The notes: generated by a model from the letters alone, not told the origin. A stretch of DNA of 64,000 bases from JBMNGW01 sp050950025 (GCA_050950025.1 JBMNGW010000010.1:1-64000); one strand, 5' to 3'. Shown: positions 50,275-59,678, counted from the stretch's first letter. Numbers and translations: made by a program.

Positions 50275-50475
50275 ATGGATTTGCTTTTCGGTTTTGGAGC
50301 TCATGCAGGATTACGGTACCAAAGTCCCAGTGGAATTGCTTTTCATGCGGGAGTTGCCGGCAATATTGGAATCTTCAATATGTCCGTTTACGGAAGCTAT
50401 GATTCTTCTATTGAAAGTTCAGCAAATATTCCATACGTCATTCGTCCCTATATTTCCATTGGTTTAGACTCTTAA
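50275..50475 (+). pseudogene. outer-membrane beta-barrel-like fragment, 66 aa
   Basis: The peptide (MDLLFGFGAHAGLRYQSPSG in part, then IRPYISIGLDS) has the alternating pattern of barrel strands but no signal peptide, ribosome site or promoter, and is too short for a barrel. It looks like the C-terminal fragment of a larger surface protein left between the two 31-bp repeats. Its stop lies at the edge of the right repeat. It could also be a chance ORF. Confidence 0.35.
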
Positions 50476-50503
50476 ATTCTTTAGTTAGCTCTCATAACTA
50501 AAT
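50473..50503. repeat. 31-bp direct repeat, right copy
   Basis: The second copy of the repeat at 50225-50255. A shorter related piece (TTTAGTTAG with a later TTACTAA) follows at about 50578-50600, next to the radA stop. 50504-50595 shows no ORF. Confidence 0.75.
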
Positions 50504-50595
50504 GAATATTCTTCTTATTGCTTTATACACAATTAATTACTAAAACTCACATAGACAAAGGGATTGGGTAGATACTATTTAGTTAGGGTTCCTTA

Positions 50596-51963
50596 CTAAG
50601 GTTTTGGAGCCATTGCCTGTACTTTTTGGATCGCTTGTTCTATCCGATCGACTCGAATAATTGTGGCTTGTTGTTCAAAGCTCATAGCTGAAGGAGCCAC
50701 GATAGTCGTAAAGCCCAGATCGCCTGCTCCTTTGAGTCGTTTATCGGCAAAGCCCACTGGTCGAATCTCTCCGGCAAGACTTACTTCTCCAGTGCTAATC
50801 ATCTGTTCGGGTAATGCTTTCGAACTGGCTGCTGAATAGAGGGCTAAAGCCAAAGGTAGTTCTATCCCTACTTCGCCTAATTTAATCCCTCCGGCTACAT
50901 TGACGTAGATGTCTTTATCCGAAAGGACAATTTTGGCATGGCGTTCCAACACAGCGGCAATACGAGTCACTCTGGCTGTATCAATGCGTTCAGAGTAAAC
51001 GCGGCAATATCCGCTTTTAGCTGGGATAATCAGAGCCTGAATCTCTACTAAGAACGTTCTGGTACCTTCTACAACGGCAGTAAAAGCAATTCCGGCTGGC
51101 AATGAGTCGGTGCGTTCACTTAAGAAAAATCCCGCAGGATTGGCTACACTTATCAGCCCTTTTTCGGTCATTAAGAAAATACCAATCTCATCAACACTGC
51201 CAAAACGGTTTTTGACGGCCCTAATGAGGCGTACTCCGCTACTGGCCTGCTCAAAATAGAGCACCGTATCGACAATGTGTTCTATCACTTTTGGTCCTGC
51301 TATTTGCCCCTCTTTAGTGATATGTCCAATAAAAAAGAGGGCTGTTCCATGTAATCTGGCAGCTTCCACCAGCTCCATGGCACATAAACGCATCTGATTC
51401 ACTGATCCTGCAGCTGAGGGCAATTCACCACTGGAAAGCGTTTGTAAGGAATCGATGACAATAACATCGTACTGCTCATCTTGCATTAGAGCCAACAGGG
51501 GCTCCAAGTGTGTTTGATCAAAGAGGGTAATATGTTTTGTATCAATTTCAAGACGTAACGAGCGCAGGCGAACTTGTCTTAGTGATTCTTCTCCGGATAC
51601 ATACAACAGCTTTTTGTTTTTAATTGATCCAAGTATTTGGAGCATCAACGTTGATTTGCCGATTCCCGGCTCTCCGCCGAGTAACACAGCTCCTTCAGCG
51701 TTGATTCCCCCTCCTAAAACTCGGTCAAACTCATAAATACCGCTGGAATATTGAAAGTCCTTTGTAAGAGCAACTTCATTCATCTTAACAGGTTGCACTT
51801 TGTTAAGATCGCTAACTAATTGCTTTTTACCCCCTTTGGGAGCTTTTGCAACTATCTCTTCGCTAAAGGAATTCCAAACACCGCAATCGGGGCAACGGCC
51901 GAGCCATTTAGACTCGACTCGCCCACATTCATTACAGATGTATTGCAGTGTCCCTTCTTTCAT
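50596..51963 (-). CDS. radA: DNA repair protein RadA
   Basis: A 455 aa RecA-like ATPase that promotes branch migration in recombination. The N-terminal zinc finger is CNECGRVESKWLGRCPDCG. Walker A is GEPGIGKSTLMLQ, and the RadA-specific KNRFG motif is in AVKNRFGSVDEIGIF. A C-terminal Lon-protease-like domain follows (SGYCRVYSERIDTARVTRIAAV in part). It starts 4 bp after the PPIase stop, so the two are co-transcribed. Confidence 0.95.
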   Translation of the reverse strand: MKEGTLQYICNECGRVESKWLGRCPDCGVWNSFSEEIVAKAPKGGKKQLVSDLNKVQPVKMNEVALTKDFQYSSGIYEFDRVLGGGINAEGAVLLGGEPGIGKSTLMLQILGSIKNKKLLYVSGEESLRQVRLRSLRLEIDTKHITLFDQTHLEPLLALMQDEQYDVIVIDSLQTLSSGELPSAAGSVNQMRLCAMELVEAARLHGTALFFIGHITKEGQIAGPKVIEHIVDTVLYFEQASSGVRLIRAVKNRFGSVDEIGIFLMTEKGLISVANPAGFFLSERTDSLPAGIAFTAVVEGTRTFLVEIQALIIPAKSGYCRVYSERIDTARVTRIAAVLERHAKIVLSDKDIYVNVAGGIKLGEVGIELPLALALYSAASSKALPEQMISTGEVSLAGEIRPVGFADKRLKGAGDLGFTTIVAPSAMSFEQQATIIRVDRIEQAIQKVQAMAPKP

Positions 51964-51967
51964 ACTC

Positions 51968-52915
51968 TTAGAAGTCGATCAGTTCCACATCGAAGATTAA
52001 ATAGGAGTTTGGTGGAATGACCCCAGGATACCCTTGGCGTCCATATCCAAGCTCTGGGGGAATAATAAGCGTTCTTTTTTCCCCTTTCTCCATGGTAACC
52101 AGAGCTTCATTCCATCCCTCAATGACTTGTCCAATAGAAAACTGGGCCGGTTCTCCTCGAGCAACAGAGCTGTCAAACATTTTTCCATCAAGCAACGTAC
52201 CTGTATAATGGACTGTAACCTCTGTTCCAGCTACTGGTTTTTTGCCTCCATTTCCTTTCTTACGAACAACATAGCGAAGACCGGAGGGCGTTTGTTGAGC
52301 ATCAGGCCATCTGTTTCTGAGCTCTTTTTCCAGCTCTTTTTTCATCTGTTCTAATTTTCCATTCTCTTGCTGTTGCACCGCAAGCACATCTTTGGCAAAA
52401 CTTTCTTTGGTAACGACAAAGCCTTTGGCCTCTTCTCCTATTCGCAAAATCTCAATGGTCTGAATAGAATCTCCTTGCTCAATCGCATTTACGACATCTT
52501 GGCCTTCAACAACTTTACCAAAGACTGAATGTTTGCCATCAAGCCAAGGGGTTGCTACATGGGTAATGAAAATCTGAGAGCCATTGGTACCCGGACCAGC
52601 ATTGGCCATCGACAAAATACCGGGTCCATCATGGATTAAGTCCTCTACAAACTCATCGGGAAAGGTATAACCGGGGCCTCCTGTCCCATTTCCTAAAGGA
52701 CAACCTGTTTGCACCATGAAATTTTCAATAACGCGGTGGAAAGTAAGGCCCTGGTAAAACGGCTTCCCCGGATCTTTTAAATTGAGATCTCCTTCTACCA
52801 ATCCCACAAAGTTGGCAACAGTCATAGGAGTTTTCTGATACTCAAGAGACGCGAGGATATCACCACGGTTGGTGTGTATTTTTGCGTAAAGTCCATCTTT
52901 TAAATCTTTTGACAT
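51968..52915 (-). CDS. dual-family immunophilin: cyclophilin-FKBP fusion PPIase
   Basis: A 315 aa protein joining two unrelated prolyl isomerase domains. Residues 10-165 are cyclophilin (LTFHRVIENFMVQTGCPLGNGTGGPGY in part, then ANAGPGTNGSQIFIT). A glutamine/glutamate-rich helical linker follows (QQQENGKLEQMKKELEKEL). Residues 220-315 are FKBP (VTVHYTGTLLDGKMFDSS in part, then GWNEALVTMEKGEKRTLIIPPELGYG in part). There is no signal peptide, so it should be cytoplasmic. Natural fusions of this kind are known from Treponema denticola (FKBP first) and Flavobacterium (cyclophilin first). The order here is cyclophilin first. A GAAGGA site precedes the ATG, and radA follows. Confidence 0.92.
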   Translation of the reverse strand: MSKDLKDGLYAKIHTNRGDILASLEYQKTPMTVANFVGLVEGDLNLKDPGKPFYQGLTFHRVIENFMVQTGCPLGNGTGGPGYTFPDEFVEDLIHDGPGILSMANAGPGTNGSQIFITHVATPWLDGKHSVFGKVVEGQDVVNAIEQGDSIQTIEILRIGEEAKGFVVTKESFAKDVLAVQQQENGKLEQMKKELEKELRNRWPDAQQTPSGLRYVVRKKGNGGKKPVAGTEVTVHYTGTLLDGKMFDSSVARGEPAQFSIGQVIEGWNEALVTMEKGEKRTLIIPPELGYGRQGYPGVIPPNSYLIFDVELIDF

Positions 52916-52934
52916 GCAAATTCCTTCTTTAATC

Positions 52935-53855
52935 TTACAGTTCTACAGTTTCTTCTTGTACAATCAAGCGGTACAAACGCTCTAAATCTTCCATGGAGTA
53001 ATAGGCAATTTCAAGCTTTCCTTTCTTTAATGATCCTTTTAAGTGAACCTTAGTCCCAAAAGCCTCCATGAACTTTTGTTCTAAGACAACCAAATCTACA
53101 GGGCGCGGACGATAAGATTTCTCTTTTTGAGAAGAGGCTGCCCGCTTACCTTTATTCAGCTCCTGAGCCAAAGTCTCAGCAGCGCGAACCGAAAGTCCTT
53201 CATCCACGATAGTGCGGTAAAGATACTCTTGATCAGCGGGGTTGACAACCGCCAGCAAAGCCCGGGCATGTCCTGCACTAAATTCACCCTTTTGAACCGC
53301 GTCTTGCATCGCCTTAGGCAGTTGCAATAATCGAAGGGCATTGGCAATAGTGGAACGTTTTTTGCCAACCCGGGTAGCCAGATCTTCTTGTCGTAATCCC
53401 GCTCTTTCCAATAAAAAAAGGTAAGCATTGGCCTCTTCTATGGGATTAAGGTTTTCTCGTTGAATATTTTCAATCAATGAAACTTCAAGTCGCTCAATAT
53501 CGGTAAATTGTTTGATAATCACCGGAATATGAGAGAGTCCTACTTGTAAAGCAGCTCGGTATCTTCTCTCCCCGGCAATAATTGAAAATTCTTCATCGTT
53601 GATCTTTTCTACCAATAATGGCTGTAAAATTCCCTGTGTTCTAATTGAATCGGCCAACTCATCAAGTGTTTCTTGTTCAAATTGCTTTCTGGGTTGATGG
53701 GGATTGGGCCGGACTCGGTTAATTTCTACAAGAGCTAAGGCGTCGGTAAGTTCTTGCTCCGTGGGGGCAGTAGTGAAATAGGCATCATATGAATAATCTT
53801 CCATTAGGGAGCTGATTCCTTTACCTAATCCATGTTTTTGTTTTGCGCTAGACAC
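52935..53855 (-). CDS. parB: chromosome partitioning protein ParB
   Basis: A 306 aa CTP-dependent DNA clamp that binds parS. The N-terminal CTPase/ParB domain is visible (VRPNPHQPRKQFEQETLDELADSI in part, IIAGERRYRAALQVG with the GERRxRA motif, VSLIENIQRENLNPIEEA). The helix-turn-helix follows (LRQEDLATRVGKKRSTIANALRLLQLP). A perfect parS lies about 1.1 kb away at 54943. Its start overlaps the end of parA by 8 bp. Confidence 0.94.
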   Translation of the reverse strand: MSSAKQKHGLGKGISSLMEDYSYDAYFTTAPTEQELTDALALVEINRVRPNPHQPRKQFEQETLDELADSIRTQGILQPLLVEKINDEEFSIIAGERRYRAALQVGLSHIPVIIKQFTDIERLEVSLIENIQRENLNPIEEANAYLFLLERAGLRQEDLATRVGKKRSTIANALRLLQLPKAMQDAVQKGEFSAGHARALLAVVNPADQEYLYRTIVDEGLSVRAAETLAQELNKGKRAASSQKEKSYRPRPVDLVVLEQKFMEAFGTKVHLKGSLKKGKLEIAYYSMEDLERLYRLIVQEETVEL

Positions 53856-54606
53856 GTCTGATTACCTCCTCTGCCAAACTTCGGTACCCTTGGGCTCCAG
53901 TGCTGGAAGCATCGTACAAGTTTATTGGCAGTCCGTGCGAAGGAGCCTCTGAAAGTCTCACATTGCGGGGGATTTTAGTCTCAAACACAATATCGGCAAA
54001 ATAGTTGCTGACATCTTCAACGACTTCATTGGCCAGTCGAGTGCGTGAGGTAAACATGGTAAACAAGATGCCAAGAACATTCAAATGGGGGTTTAATTGT
54101 CTTTTCACATTGCCAATTGTGCGCATCAAGAGGTTCAATCCTTCCATGGCAAAATACTCACATTGCATCGGAATGATAACGTGTTCCGCCCAACACATGG
54201 CGTTGATTGTTAACAACCCCAAAGAGGGGGGACAGTCAATGAGAATGTAGTCCCACTCTTTTTCGATGGGTTCTAAAGCGTTTTTCAAGAAAAATTCTCT
54301 GGCCAATTCATTGACCAGTTCAACGCTTAAACCTGCTAAATCGAGATTTCCTGCAATAACTCGCATATTGGGAACTGGGGTAAGTTGGTACGCCTCTTGT
54401 GCTGTACAGTTACCAACAATGACATCGTACGTACTTTTAGCTTTCGTATCGGCGTTGACTGCACTGCTTAAATTCCCTTGAGAGTCGAGATCAACAAGAA
54501 GAACTTTATGGCCAGCTTCTGCTAAGAAGGCCCCTAGGTTCACTGCGGTAGTGGTTTTTCCCACTCCCCCTTTTTGATTGGAAAAGATAATCTTTTTCAC
54601 TGACAT
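53848..54606 (-). CDS. parA: chromosome partitioning ATPase ParA/Soj
   Basis: A 252 aa deviant Walker ATPase that drives ParB-parS segregation. The KGGVGKTTTAVNLGAFLAEAG loop with the signature lysine, VDLDSQGNLSSA and the LIDCPPSLGLLT motif are visible. The promoter CTGACA-17-TATAGT has its -10 ending 6 nt before ATG 54606 and no ribosome site, so the parAB mRNA is probably leaderless. It is divergent from nfu and close to parS and oriC. Confidence 0.94.
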   Translation of the reverse strand: MSVKKIIFSNQKGGVGKTTTAVNLGAFLAEAGHKVLLVDLDSQGNLSSAVNADTKAKSTYDVIVGNCTAQEAYQLTPVPNMRVIAGNLDLAGLSVELVNELAREFFLKNALEPIEKEWDYILIDCPPSLGLLTINAMCWAEHVIIPMQCEYFAMEGLNLLMRTIGNVKRQLNPHLNVLGILFTMFTSRTRLANEVVEDVSNYFADIVFETKIPRNVRLSEAPSHGLPINLYDASSTGAQGYRSLAEEVIRRV

Positions 54607-54612
54607 GAGAGT

Positions 54613-54641
54613 ACTATACTAAAGAGTTGAACATCTGTCAG
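54613..54641 (-). promoter_or_regulatory. parAB promoter, leaderless arrangement
   Basis: On the minus strand, CTGACA (54641-54636), 17 bp, TATAGT (54618-54613), 6 nt, ATG. A divergent nfu promoter (TTGACC-17-TATCTT with GAGGAGG site) shares the same intergenic region. Confidence 0.65.
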
Positions 54642-54715
54642 CACTTTGTTGAGCTATTGACCATCAAGGGCCTTAAGAGTATCTTTTCTCAAGAGAACGA
54701 GAGGAGGCCAATCGC

Positions 54716-54937
54716 ATGATTGATAAAGTACGAGCTGCAATCGAGAACATCAGACCTGATTTGCAGAATGACGGCGGAGACATCCAGTTCATCAACCTTG
54801 ATGGTAACGATGTGCATGTCCGCCTTGTCGGCGCTTGCGTCGGCTGTCCGATGAGCCAGATGACTTTAAAGAACGGGGTAGAGCGCTATATACGAAGCGT
54901 AGTTGATCCCAACTTGAATGTTATCAGCGAAAATTAA
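54716..54937 (+). CDS. NifU C-terminal domain (Nfu) Fe-S scaffold protein
   Basis: A 73 aa single-domain Nfu protein with the VGACVGCPMSQMTLKNGVE motif, whose CxxC holds a transferable iron-sulfur cluster. The N-terminal DLQNDGGDIQFINLDG matches the family. It delivers clusters to apo-enzymes in the cytoplasm. A GAGGAGG site precedes the ATG. It is divergently placed from parA, with parS just after its stop codon. Confidence 0.92.
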   Translation: MIDKVRAAIENIRPDLQNDGGDIQFINLDGNDVHVRLVGACVGCPMSQMTLKNGVERYIRSVVDPNLNVISEN

Positions 54938-54942
54938 TTCAA

Positions 54943-54958
54943 TGTTTCACGTGAAACA
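54943..54958. promoter_or_regulatory. parS centromere site
   Basis: TGTTTCACGTGAAACA is a perfect match to the 16-bp parS palindrome bound by ParB. It is 5 bp after the nfu stop, about 340 bp from the parA start and 6 kb from oriC, as expected for an origin-proximal centromere. Confidence 0.96.
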
Positions 54959-54970
54959 CTGAACAGATAC

Positions 54971-55005
54971 AGAAGAGCCACCTCATACAGGCGGCTCTTC
55001 TTTTT
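54971..55005. terminator. terminator between nfu and gyrA
   Basis: A 9-bp stem AGAAGAGCC/GGCTCTTCT with a 13-nt loop and T5 on the plus strand ends nfu transcription. It may also stop gyrA transcripts on the other strand, since the stem is perfect. Confidence 0.75.
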
Positions 55006-55022
55006 ATTAAGGCAAAGGTATT

Positions 55023-57485
55023 CTACTCAGATTGCTCGCTACTTGATTCTTCCTCTTCTTCCTTCTCGCTTTCAGTTACAGCAATTGCTACAATAGAATC
55101 ATCGGAGCGCAAGCGGACCACCGAGACCCCCGAAGCATACGCCTTTTGAATAGAGATGCCGGAAACCGGAACGCGGATTGACTGCCCCATAGCTGTGATA
55201 GCCACCACATCATGCTCATCGTCTACCGCTAAAGCGTTAACGATATACCCGGTGTTATCGCGGAAGGTATAAATCTTCTGTCCCATCGTTCCTCTTCCAT
55301 GAGCCCTAAACTCACTAAACTCTATCTGCTTACCTTGACCATTTTCCGTAATAAGGAGAATCCGCTTTTCATCATCGACTTTCATCAACCCTACTACAGT
55401 GTCATCTCCAACTAACCGAATGCCTCGTACTCCCCGTGAAGCTCTGCCCATCGCCCTAACGGCGAAACCGGCAAACCGAAGTCCCTTGCCTAAGCGGGTA
55501 ATAATCATACACTCATCATCTTCGGTAACCAGCTCACAGTTAACTAATACATCCTCTTCATCAAGAATAATGGCAATAATACCACGAGTTTTAGCGTTTC
55601 TGAAAAGAGGCAAATTAACTTTCTTTGCAACACCATTTCTTGTCACCATAAGTAAATATAGGTGTTCATGGAAAGAATCAAAGTTAATGATTGAAGTAAT
55701 TTCTTCCCCTTCATCAAAAGGCAGAATCTTTTTGACACTCTCCCCTTTGCTTGTTTTAGACCCTACTGGCATCTCATGAACTTTAATCCAGTAAGCTTTG
55801 CCAAAGTTGGTCACAAACATTACATGATCGTGGGTTGAAGCAATGAAAAGGTGCTCGACAAAATCCTCTTCTCTTAGTGTTGCTCCCCTAACACCCCGAC
55901 CGCCTCTGCCTTGGCTGCGGTATTCATCAACAGGAACGCGCTTAACAAACCCTTTATTGGAAATAACTACGGCTACATCTTCTTCTTTAATGAAGTCTTC
56001 GATATTCATGCCGCCTATTTCTTCAAAGGTGATTTCGGTTCTTCTTTTATCACCATATTTAGAGGAGACTTCAAGTAATTCTGTTTTTACCACTTGTAAT
56101 ATCTTCTGTTCATCAGCTAGTAATTCTTTATAGTAAAATATTTTAGCATGAAGGTCTTGCAATTCTGCTAAGATTTTTTCTGTTTCAAGCTGACTGAGGC
56201 GTCCTAGGCGCATATCGATGATAGCTTGGGATTGGATGGGTGTTAAGCCAAAGCGATCCTGCAAGTTTTGCATAGCTACACTATTGTCGGCAGCCTCTTT
56301 AATAATCTTAATAACTTCATCAATGTGTTCCAGCCCTATTTTCAACCCTTCAAGGATGTGGGCTCTCTCTTGTGCTTTGCGTAGATCAAAGCGTGTTCTT
56401 CTTTCTACGACAATCTTACGGTGATCGACGTAGTGATAAATCATCTCCATCAGCCCCAGCTGTTGGGGCCTACCGTCGACTAAGGCAAGGTTGTTAATAT
56501 TGAAGTTGCTTTGTAGCGGAGTGTGAAGGAACAAAAGATTCATCACTACCCGTGCAACGGCTCCCCGCTTTAATTCAACCACCAAGCGGATACCGTCTCG
56601 GTCCGATTCATCTCGCACTTCACTGATGGCAGTGATGGTTGTTTTGCGTAAATCAGAAATACGACGCACTAAATCGGCTTTATTAACTTGGTAAGGGAGC
56701 TCGGTAATAATGATGTGGTCCCTACCAGAGTCGGCCTCTTCTATTTCATAGCGCCCTCTGACAACTACTTTACCTCTGCCTGTGGCAAAAGCCTGATGAA
56801 TGCCACTTTGCCCGCAAATGATGCCGTGGGTAGGAAAATCGGGGCCTTTGACAATCTCCATCATTTGCTCAAGGGTAATGTGTGGATTATCGATATAAGC
56901 GGCAATCCCCTCACTTACCTCTCTAAGGTTATGGGGAGCCATGTTCGTTGCCATACCAACAGCAATACCGCTGCTGCCATTAACAAGCAGAAAGGGGAAG
57001 GCTGCCGGCAGTACTTTCGGCTCTTGCAATGAATCATCATAGTTGGGTCCGAAATCGACAGTCTCTTTTTGAATGTCGTTGAGCATCTCCTCCCCAAGGC
57101 GACTCATTTTCGCTTCGGTGTAACGCATCGCAGCAGCCGGGTCTCCGTCAATGGAACCAAAGTTTCCTTGTGGAAAGACTACAGGGTAGCGCAGCGAGAA
57201 ATCTTGGGCCAAGCGGACCAATGCATCATAGACTGACTGATCTCCGTGGGGGTGGTATTTTCCCAAAACATCTCCCACGATTCTGGCAGCTTTTCTAAAA
57301 GGGGAGTTGTAACGGAGCCCCATTTCATACATGTCATACAGAATGCGTCGATGAACCGGCTTTAAGCCGTCTCTTACATCGGGCAAGGCCCTGCTGACGA
57401 TAACACTCATCGCATAGTTGAGATATGACTCCTTCATCTCATCTTGGATGCTAGTCCGTATAATTCTTTGATTTTGTTCTTCCAT
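55023..57485 (-). CDS. gyrA: DNA gyrase subunit A
   Basis: An 820 aa type II topoisomerase subunit that cuts and rejoins DNA. The catalytic tyrosine lies in AAAMRYTEAKMS. The quinolone-pocket region is YHPHGDQSVYDALVRLAQDFS (in part), with Asp where many bacteria have Ser. The GyrA-box-like RSQGRGGRGVRG opens the C-terminal beta-pinwheel. An acidic tail (EKEEEEESSSEQSE) ends the protein. It is 12 bp downstream of gyrB in the same operon. Complete. Confidence 0.96.
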   Translation of the reverse strand: MEEQNQRIIRTSIQDEMKESYLNYAMSVIVSRALPDVRDGLKPVHRRILYDMYEMGLRYNSPFRKAARIVGDVLGKYHPHGDQSVYDALVRLAQDFSLRYPVVFPQGNFGSIDGDPAAAMRYTEAKMSRLGEEMLNDIQKETVDFGPNYDDSLQEPKVLPAAFPFLLVNGSSGIAVGMATNMAPHNLREVSEGIAAYIDNPHITLEQMMEIVKGPDFPTHGIICGQSGIHQAFATGRGKVVVRGRYEIEEADSGRDHIIITELPYQVNKADLVRRISDLRKTTITAISEVRDESDRDGIRLVVELKRGAVARVVMNLLFLHTPLQSNFNINNLALVDGRPQQLGLMEMIYHYVDHRKIVVERRTRFDLRKAQERAHILEGLKIGLEHIDEVIKIIKEAADNSVAMQNLQDRFGLTPIQSQAIIDMRLGRLSQLETEKILAELQDLHAKIFYYKELLADEQKILQVVKTELLEVSSKYGDKRRTEITFEEIGGMNIEDFIKEEDVAVVISNKGFVKRVPVDEYRSQGRGGRGVRGATLREEDFVEHLFIASTHDHVMFVTNFGKAYWIKVHEMPVGSKTSKGESVKKILPFDEGEEITSIINFDSFHEHLYLLMVTRNGVAKKVNLPLFRNAKTRGIIAIILDEEDVLVNCELVTEDDECMIITRLGKGLRFAGFAVRAMGRASRGVRGIRLVGDDTVVGLMKVDDEKRILLITENGQGKQIEFSEFRAHGRGTMGQKIYTFRDNTGYIVNALAVDDEHDVVAITAMGQSIRVPVSGISIQKAYASGVSVVRLRSDDSIVAIAVTESEKEEEEESSSEQSE

Positions 57486-57497
57486 CCTCAGTCCCTT

Positions 57498-59477
57498 TTA
57501 CACATCCAAATTGGAGACGTACATTGCATTCTGTTCAATGAAATTTTTCCTTGGTTCTACCTCTTCTCCCATAAGGGTGGTAAAAATCTCATCGGCCTCT
57601 ACTGCATCCTCTAACGTTACTTGAGTAAGGCTGCGAGTATCGGGATCCATCGTCGTCTCCCACAATTGATCGGGGTTCATCTCTCCCAGACCTTTATAAC
57701 GTTGGATGGGAATCTTGCTTATATCGCCGTCTTTGGCGTTCTCTTCCAGTATTTCTTTGCGTGCAGCCTCGTCGTAGGCGTAATATGACTTTTTTCCTAC
57801 GGTAATTTTATACAAAGGAGGCATGGCGAAATAGACGTACCCGGCTTCAATTAAGGGGCGCATATACCTAAAAAAGAAGGTCAATAACAGTGTTCTGATA
57901 TGTGAGCCGTCAACATCGGCATCGGCCATGATAATCACTTTATGATAACGGACTTTATCAACTTCAAAGTGGGCTCCCAGCCCTGCCCCCAACGAGGCAA
58001 TCACCGGTTGCAGCTTCTCATTACCCAGTACTCTTTCTTCGCGTGCTTTTTCCACATTAAGCATCTTGCCCCACAACGGAAGAATAGCCTGAATAGAGCG
58101 ATCTCTTCCCTGTTTGGCACTACCGCCGGCACTATCTCCCTCGACAATGAAAATTTCACATTTGGCGGGATCTTTTTCGCTGCAATCAGCTAATTTGCCG
58201 GGCAGTCCGGCCCCTTCGCTACTCTTTCTGATGCGCATACGGGCATCGCGGGCAGCAAAGCGGGCTTTGGCAGCTAAAATCGCCTTTTCTAAAATAGCTT
58301 CAATGACTGCGGGAAACTCGTCAAAATAGTCATTAAGTTTCTCATACACCATAGAGGCAACGATACCCTGTACTCGAGGGTTACCAAGCTTCATTTTTGT
58401 CTGCCCTTCAAACTGAGGATCGGAAATTTTAATGGAGACAACGGCAGTCATCCCCTCTTTTACATCGTCTCCGGTCAACGAATCTTCAAACTTCTTGCTT
58501 AGTTTCGACTTTTTCAGCTGTTCATTCATAACGCGTGTCAGCCCACTACGGAACCCGGCAAGGTGGGTTCCACCTTCTCGGGTGTTGATATTATTTACGA
58601 AGGTAAAGAGGACTTCATCGTAGCGATCGTTGTATTGCAAAGCGATTTCAACTTTTACATCATCTTTTTGCCCTTCAAAATAAACGGGCTCGGGATGGAT
58701 AGCTTTCTTGGTGCTATTCAAATGCTGAATAAAGGATTTGATGCCCCCTTCGAAGTGAAAGGTCTGTGTTCTTTCGTTCTCTTCGCGTTTATCGGCTACC
58801 GTTATAGTGATTCCTTTGTTGAGAAAGGCAAGCTCTCTAAAGCGCTCGGTCAACACTCCGTAGCTGTAACGATCGGCTTCCATGATTGTTGAGTCGGCCT
58901 TGAAACGGACTATCGTTCCTGTTTTATCTGTGTCGCCAATTATTTGGACCGGTGCATCGGGATGGCTTTTTTGGTAGCGCTGGTAATAAATATGAGGAGC
59001 ACGGTAAACAGTTACTTCAAGCCACTGTGAAAGAGCGTTCACCACCGAAACCCCAACGCCGTGCAGCCCTCCTGAGACTTTATAAGAGTCGTTGTCAAAC
59101 TTGCCTCCGGCGTGGAGTTGAGTAAGCACCACTTCAAGTGTGCTCACTTTTTCCACCGGGTGCATCTCTACAGGAATACCCCGTCCATTATCCTCAATGC
59201 GCATAATATTATCAGGCTCAATTGTGATTGAAATTTCATCACAATAGCCTGCCATAGCCTCATCAATACTGTTGTCGATCACCTCATAAACCAGATGGTG
59301 CAACCCGTCGATTCCGGTTGAGCCGACATACATACCGGGCCGTTTACGAACAGCCTCCAGTCCTTTGAGCACCTGGATATTACTGGCGGTGTAAGCCTGA
59401 GCTCCCTCTTTAGCATGCATAGCGCTGCTCCGGGTTGCCCCTGCCTCCGGATTGTGATCGAAAGCGTTCAAACTCAT
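57498..59477 (-). CDS. gyrB: DNA gyrase subunit B
   Basis: A 659 aa ATPase subunit of gyrase. The GHKL domain has EVIDNSIDEAMAGYCD and DNGRGIPVEMHPVEKVSTLE (part). The transducer domain and the Toprim domain follow (IFIVEGDSAGGSAKQGRDR, then IIMADADVDGSHIRTLLLTFF in part). The PLWGKMLNVEKAR stretch is typical. An AAGGAC site lies about 9 nt before ATG 59477. It is divergent from dnaA across 201 bp. Confidence 0.96.
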   Translation of the reverse strand: MSLNAFDHNPEAGATRSSAMHAKEGAQAYTASNIQVLKGLEAVRKRPGMYVGSTGIDGLHHLVYEVIDNSIDEAMAGYCDEISITIEPDNIMRIEDNGRGIPVEMHPVEKVSTLEVVLTQLHAGGKFDNDSYKVSGGLHGVGVSVVNALSQWLEVTVYRAPHIYYQRYQKSHPDAPVQIIGDTDKTGTIVRFKADSTIMEADRYSYGVLTERFRELAFLNKGITITVADKREENERTQTFHFEGGIKSFIQHLNSTKKAIHPEPVYFEGQKDDVKVEIALQYNDRYDEVLFTFVNNINTREGGTHLAGFRSGLTRVMNEQLKKSKLSKKFEDSLTGDDVKEGMTAVVSIKISDPQFEGQTKMKLGNPRVQGIVASMVYEKLNDYFDEFPAVIEAILEKAILAAKARFAARDARMRIRKSSEGAGLPGKLADCSEKDPAKCEIFIVEGDSAGGSAKQGRDRSIQAILPLWGKMLNVEKAREERVLGNEKLQPVIASLGAGLGAHFEVDKVRYHKVIIMADADVDGSHIRTLLLTFFFRYMRPLIEAGYVYFAMPPLYKITVGKKSYYAYDEAARKEILEENAKDGDISKIPIQRYKGLGEMNPDQLWETTMDPDTRSLTQVTLEDAVEADEIFTTLMGEEVEPRKNFIEQNAMYVSNLDV

Positions 59478-59642
59478 ACTATTATGTCCTTATAAGATAT
59501 AAAAATGATAACCTCATATATGGTACCATTTTTCAAAAAAGATGTAAAGGGAGAACCCCCTTTTTGCCTGTTATTCAATTAATTATAGGACAATAAATTG
59601 CATTCTTCTTTTCACTATTTATCAGTGTAAATTGAACTCTAC

Positions 59643-59671
59643 TTGCCAATCACCCGAGGCTGTTATAAGAT
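59643..59671 (+). promoter_or_regulatory. dnaA promoter, leaderless arrangement
   Basis: TTGCCA (59643-59648), 17 bp, TAAGAT (59666-59671), then 7 nt to ATG 59679. No Shine-Dalgarno is present. The remaining gyrB-dnaA gap (59478-59642) is AT-rich, with no clear DnaA box and no ORF. Confidence 0.6.
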
Positions 59672-59678
59672 AAGTGTC

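Noticed and set aside
50225..50503. Integron gene cassette with attC sites
   Set aside because: The repeats have dyads but do not show the GTTRRRY/RYYYAAC core, and no integrase is in the window.
59478..59678. oriC in the gyrB-dnaA gap
   Set aside because: It is AT-rich but no TTATCCACA-type box was found. The box cluster is in the dnaA-dnaN gap.
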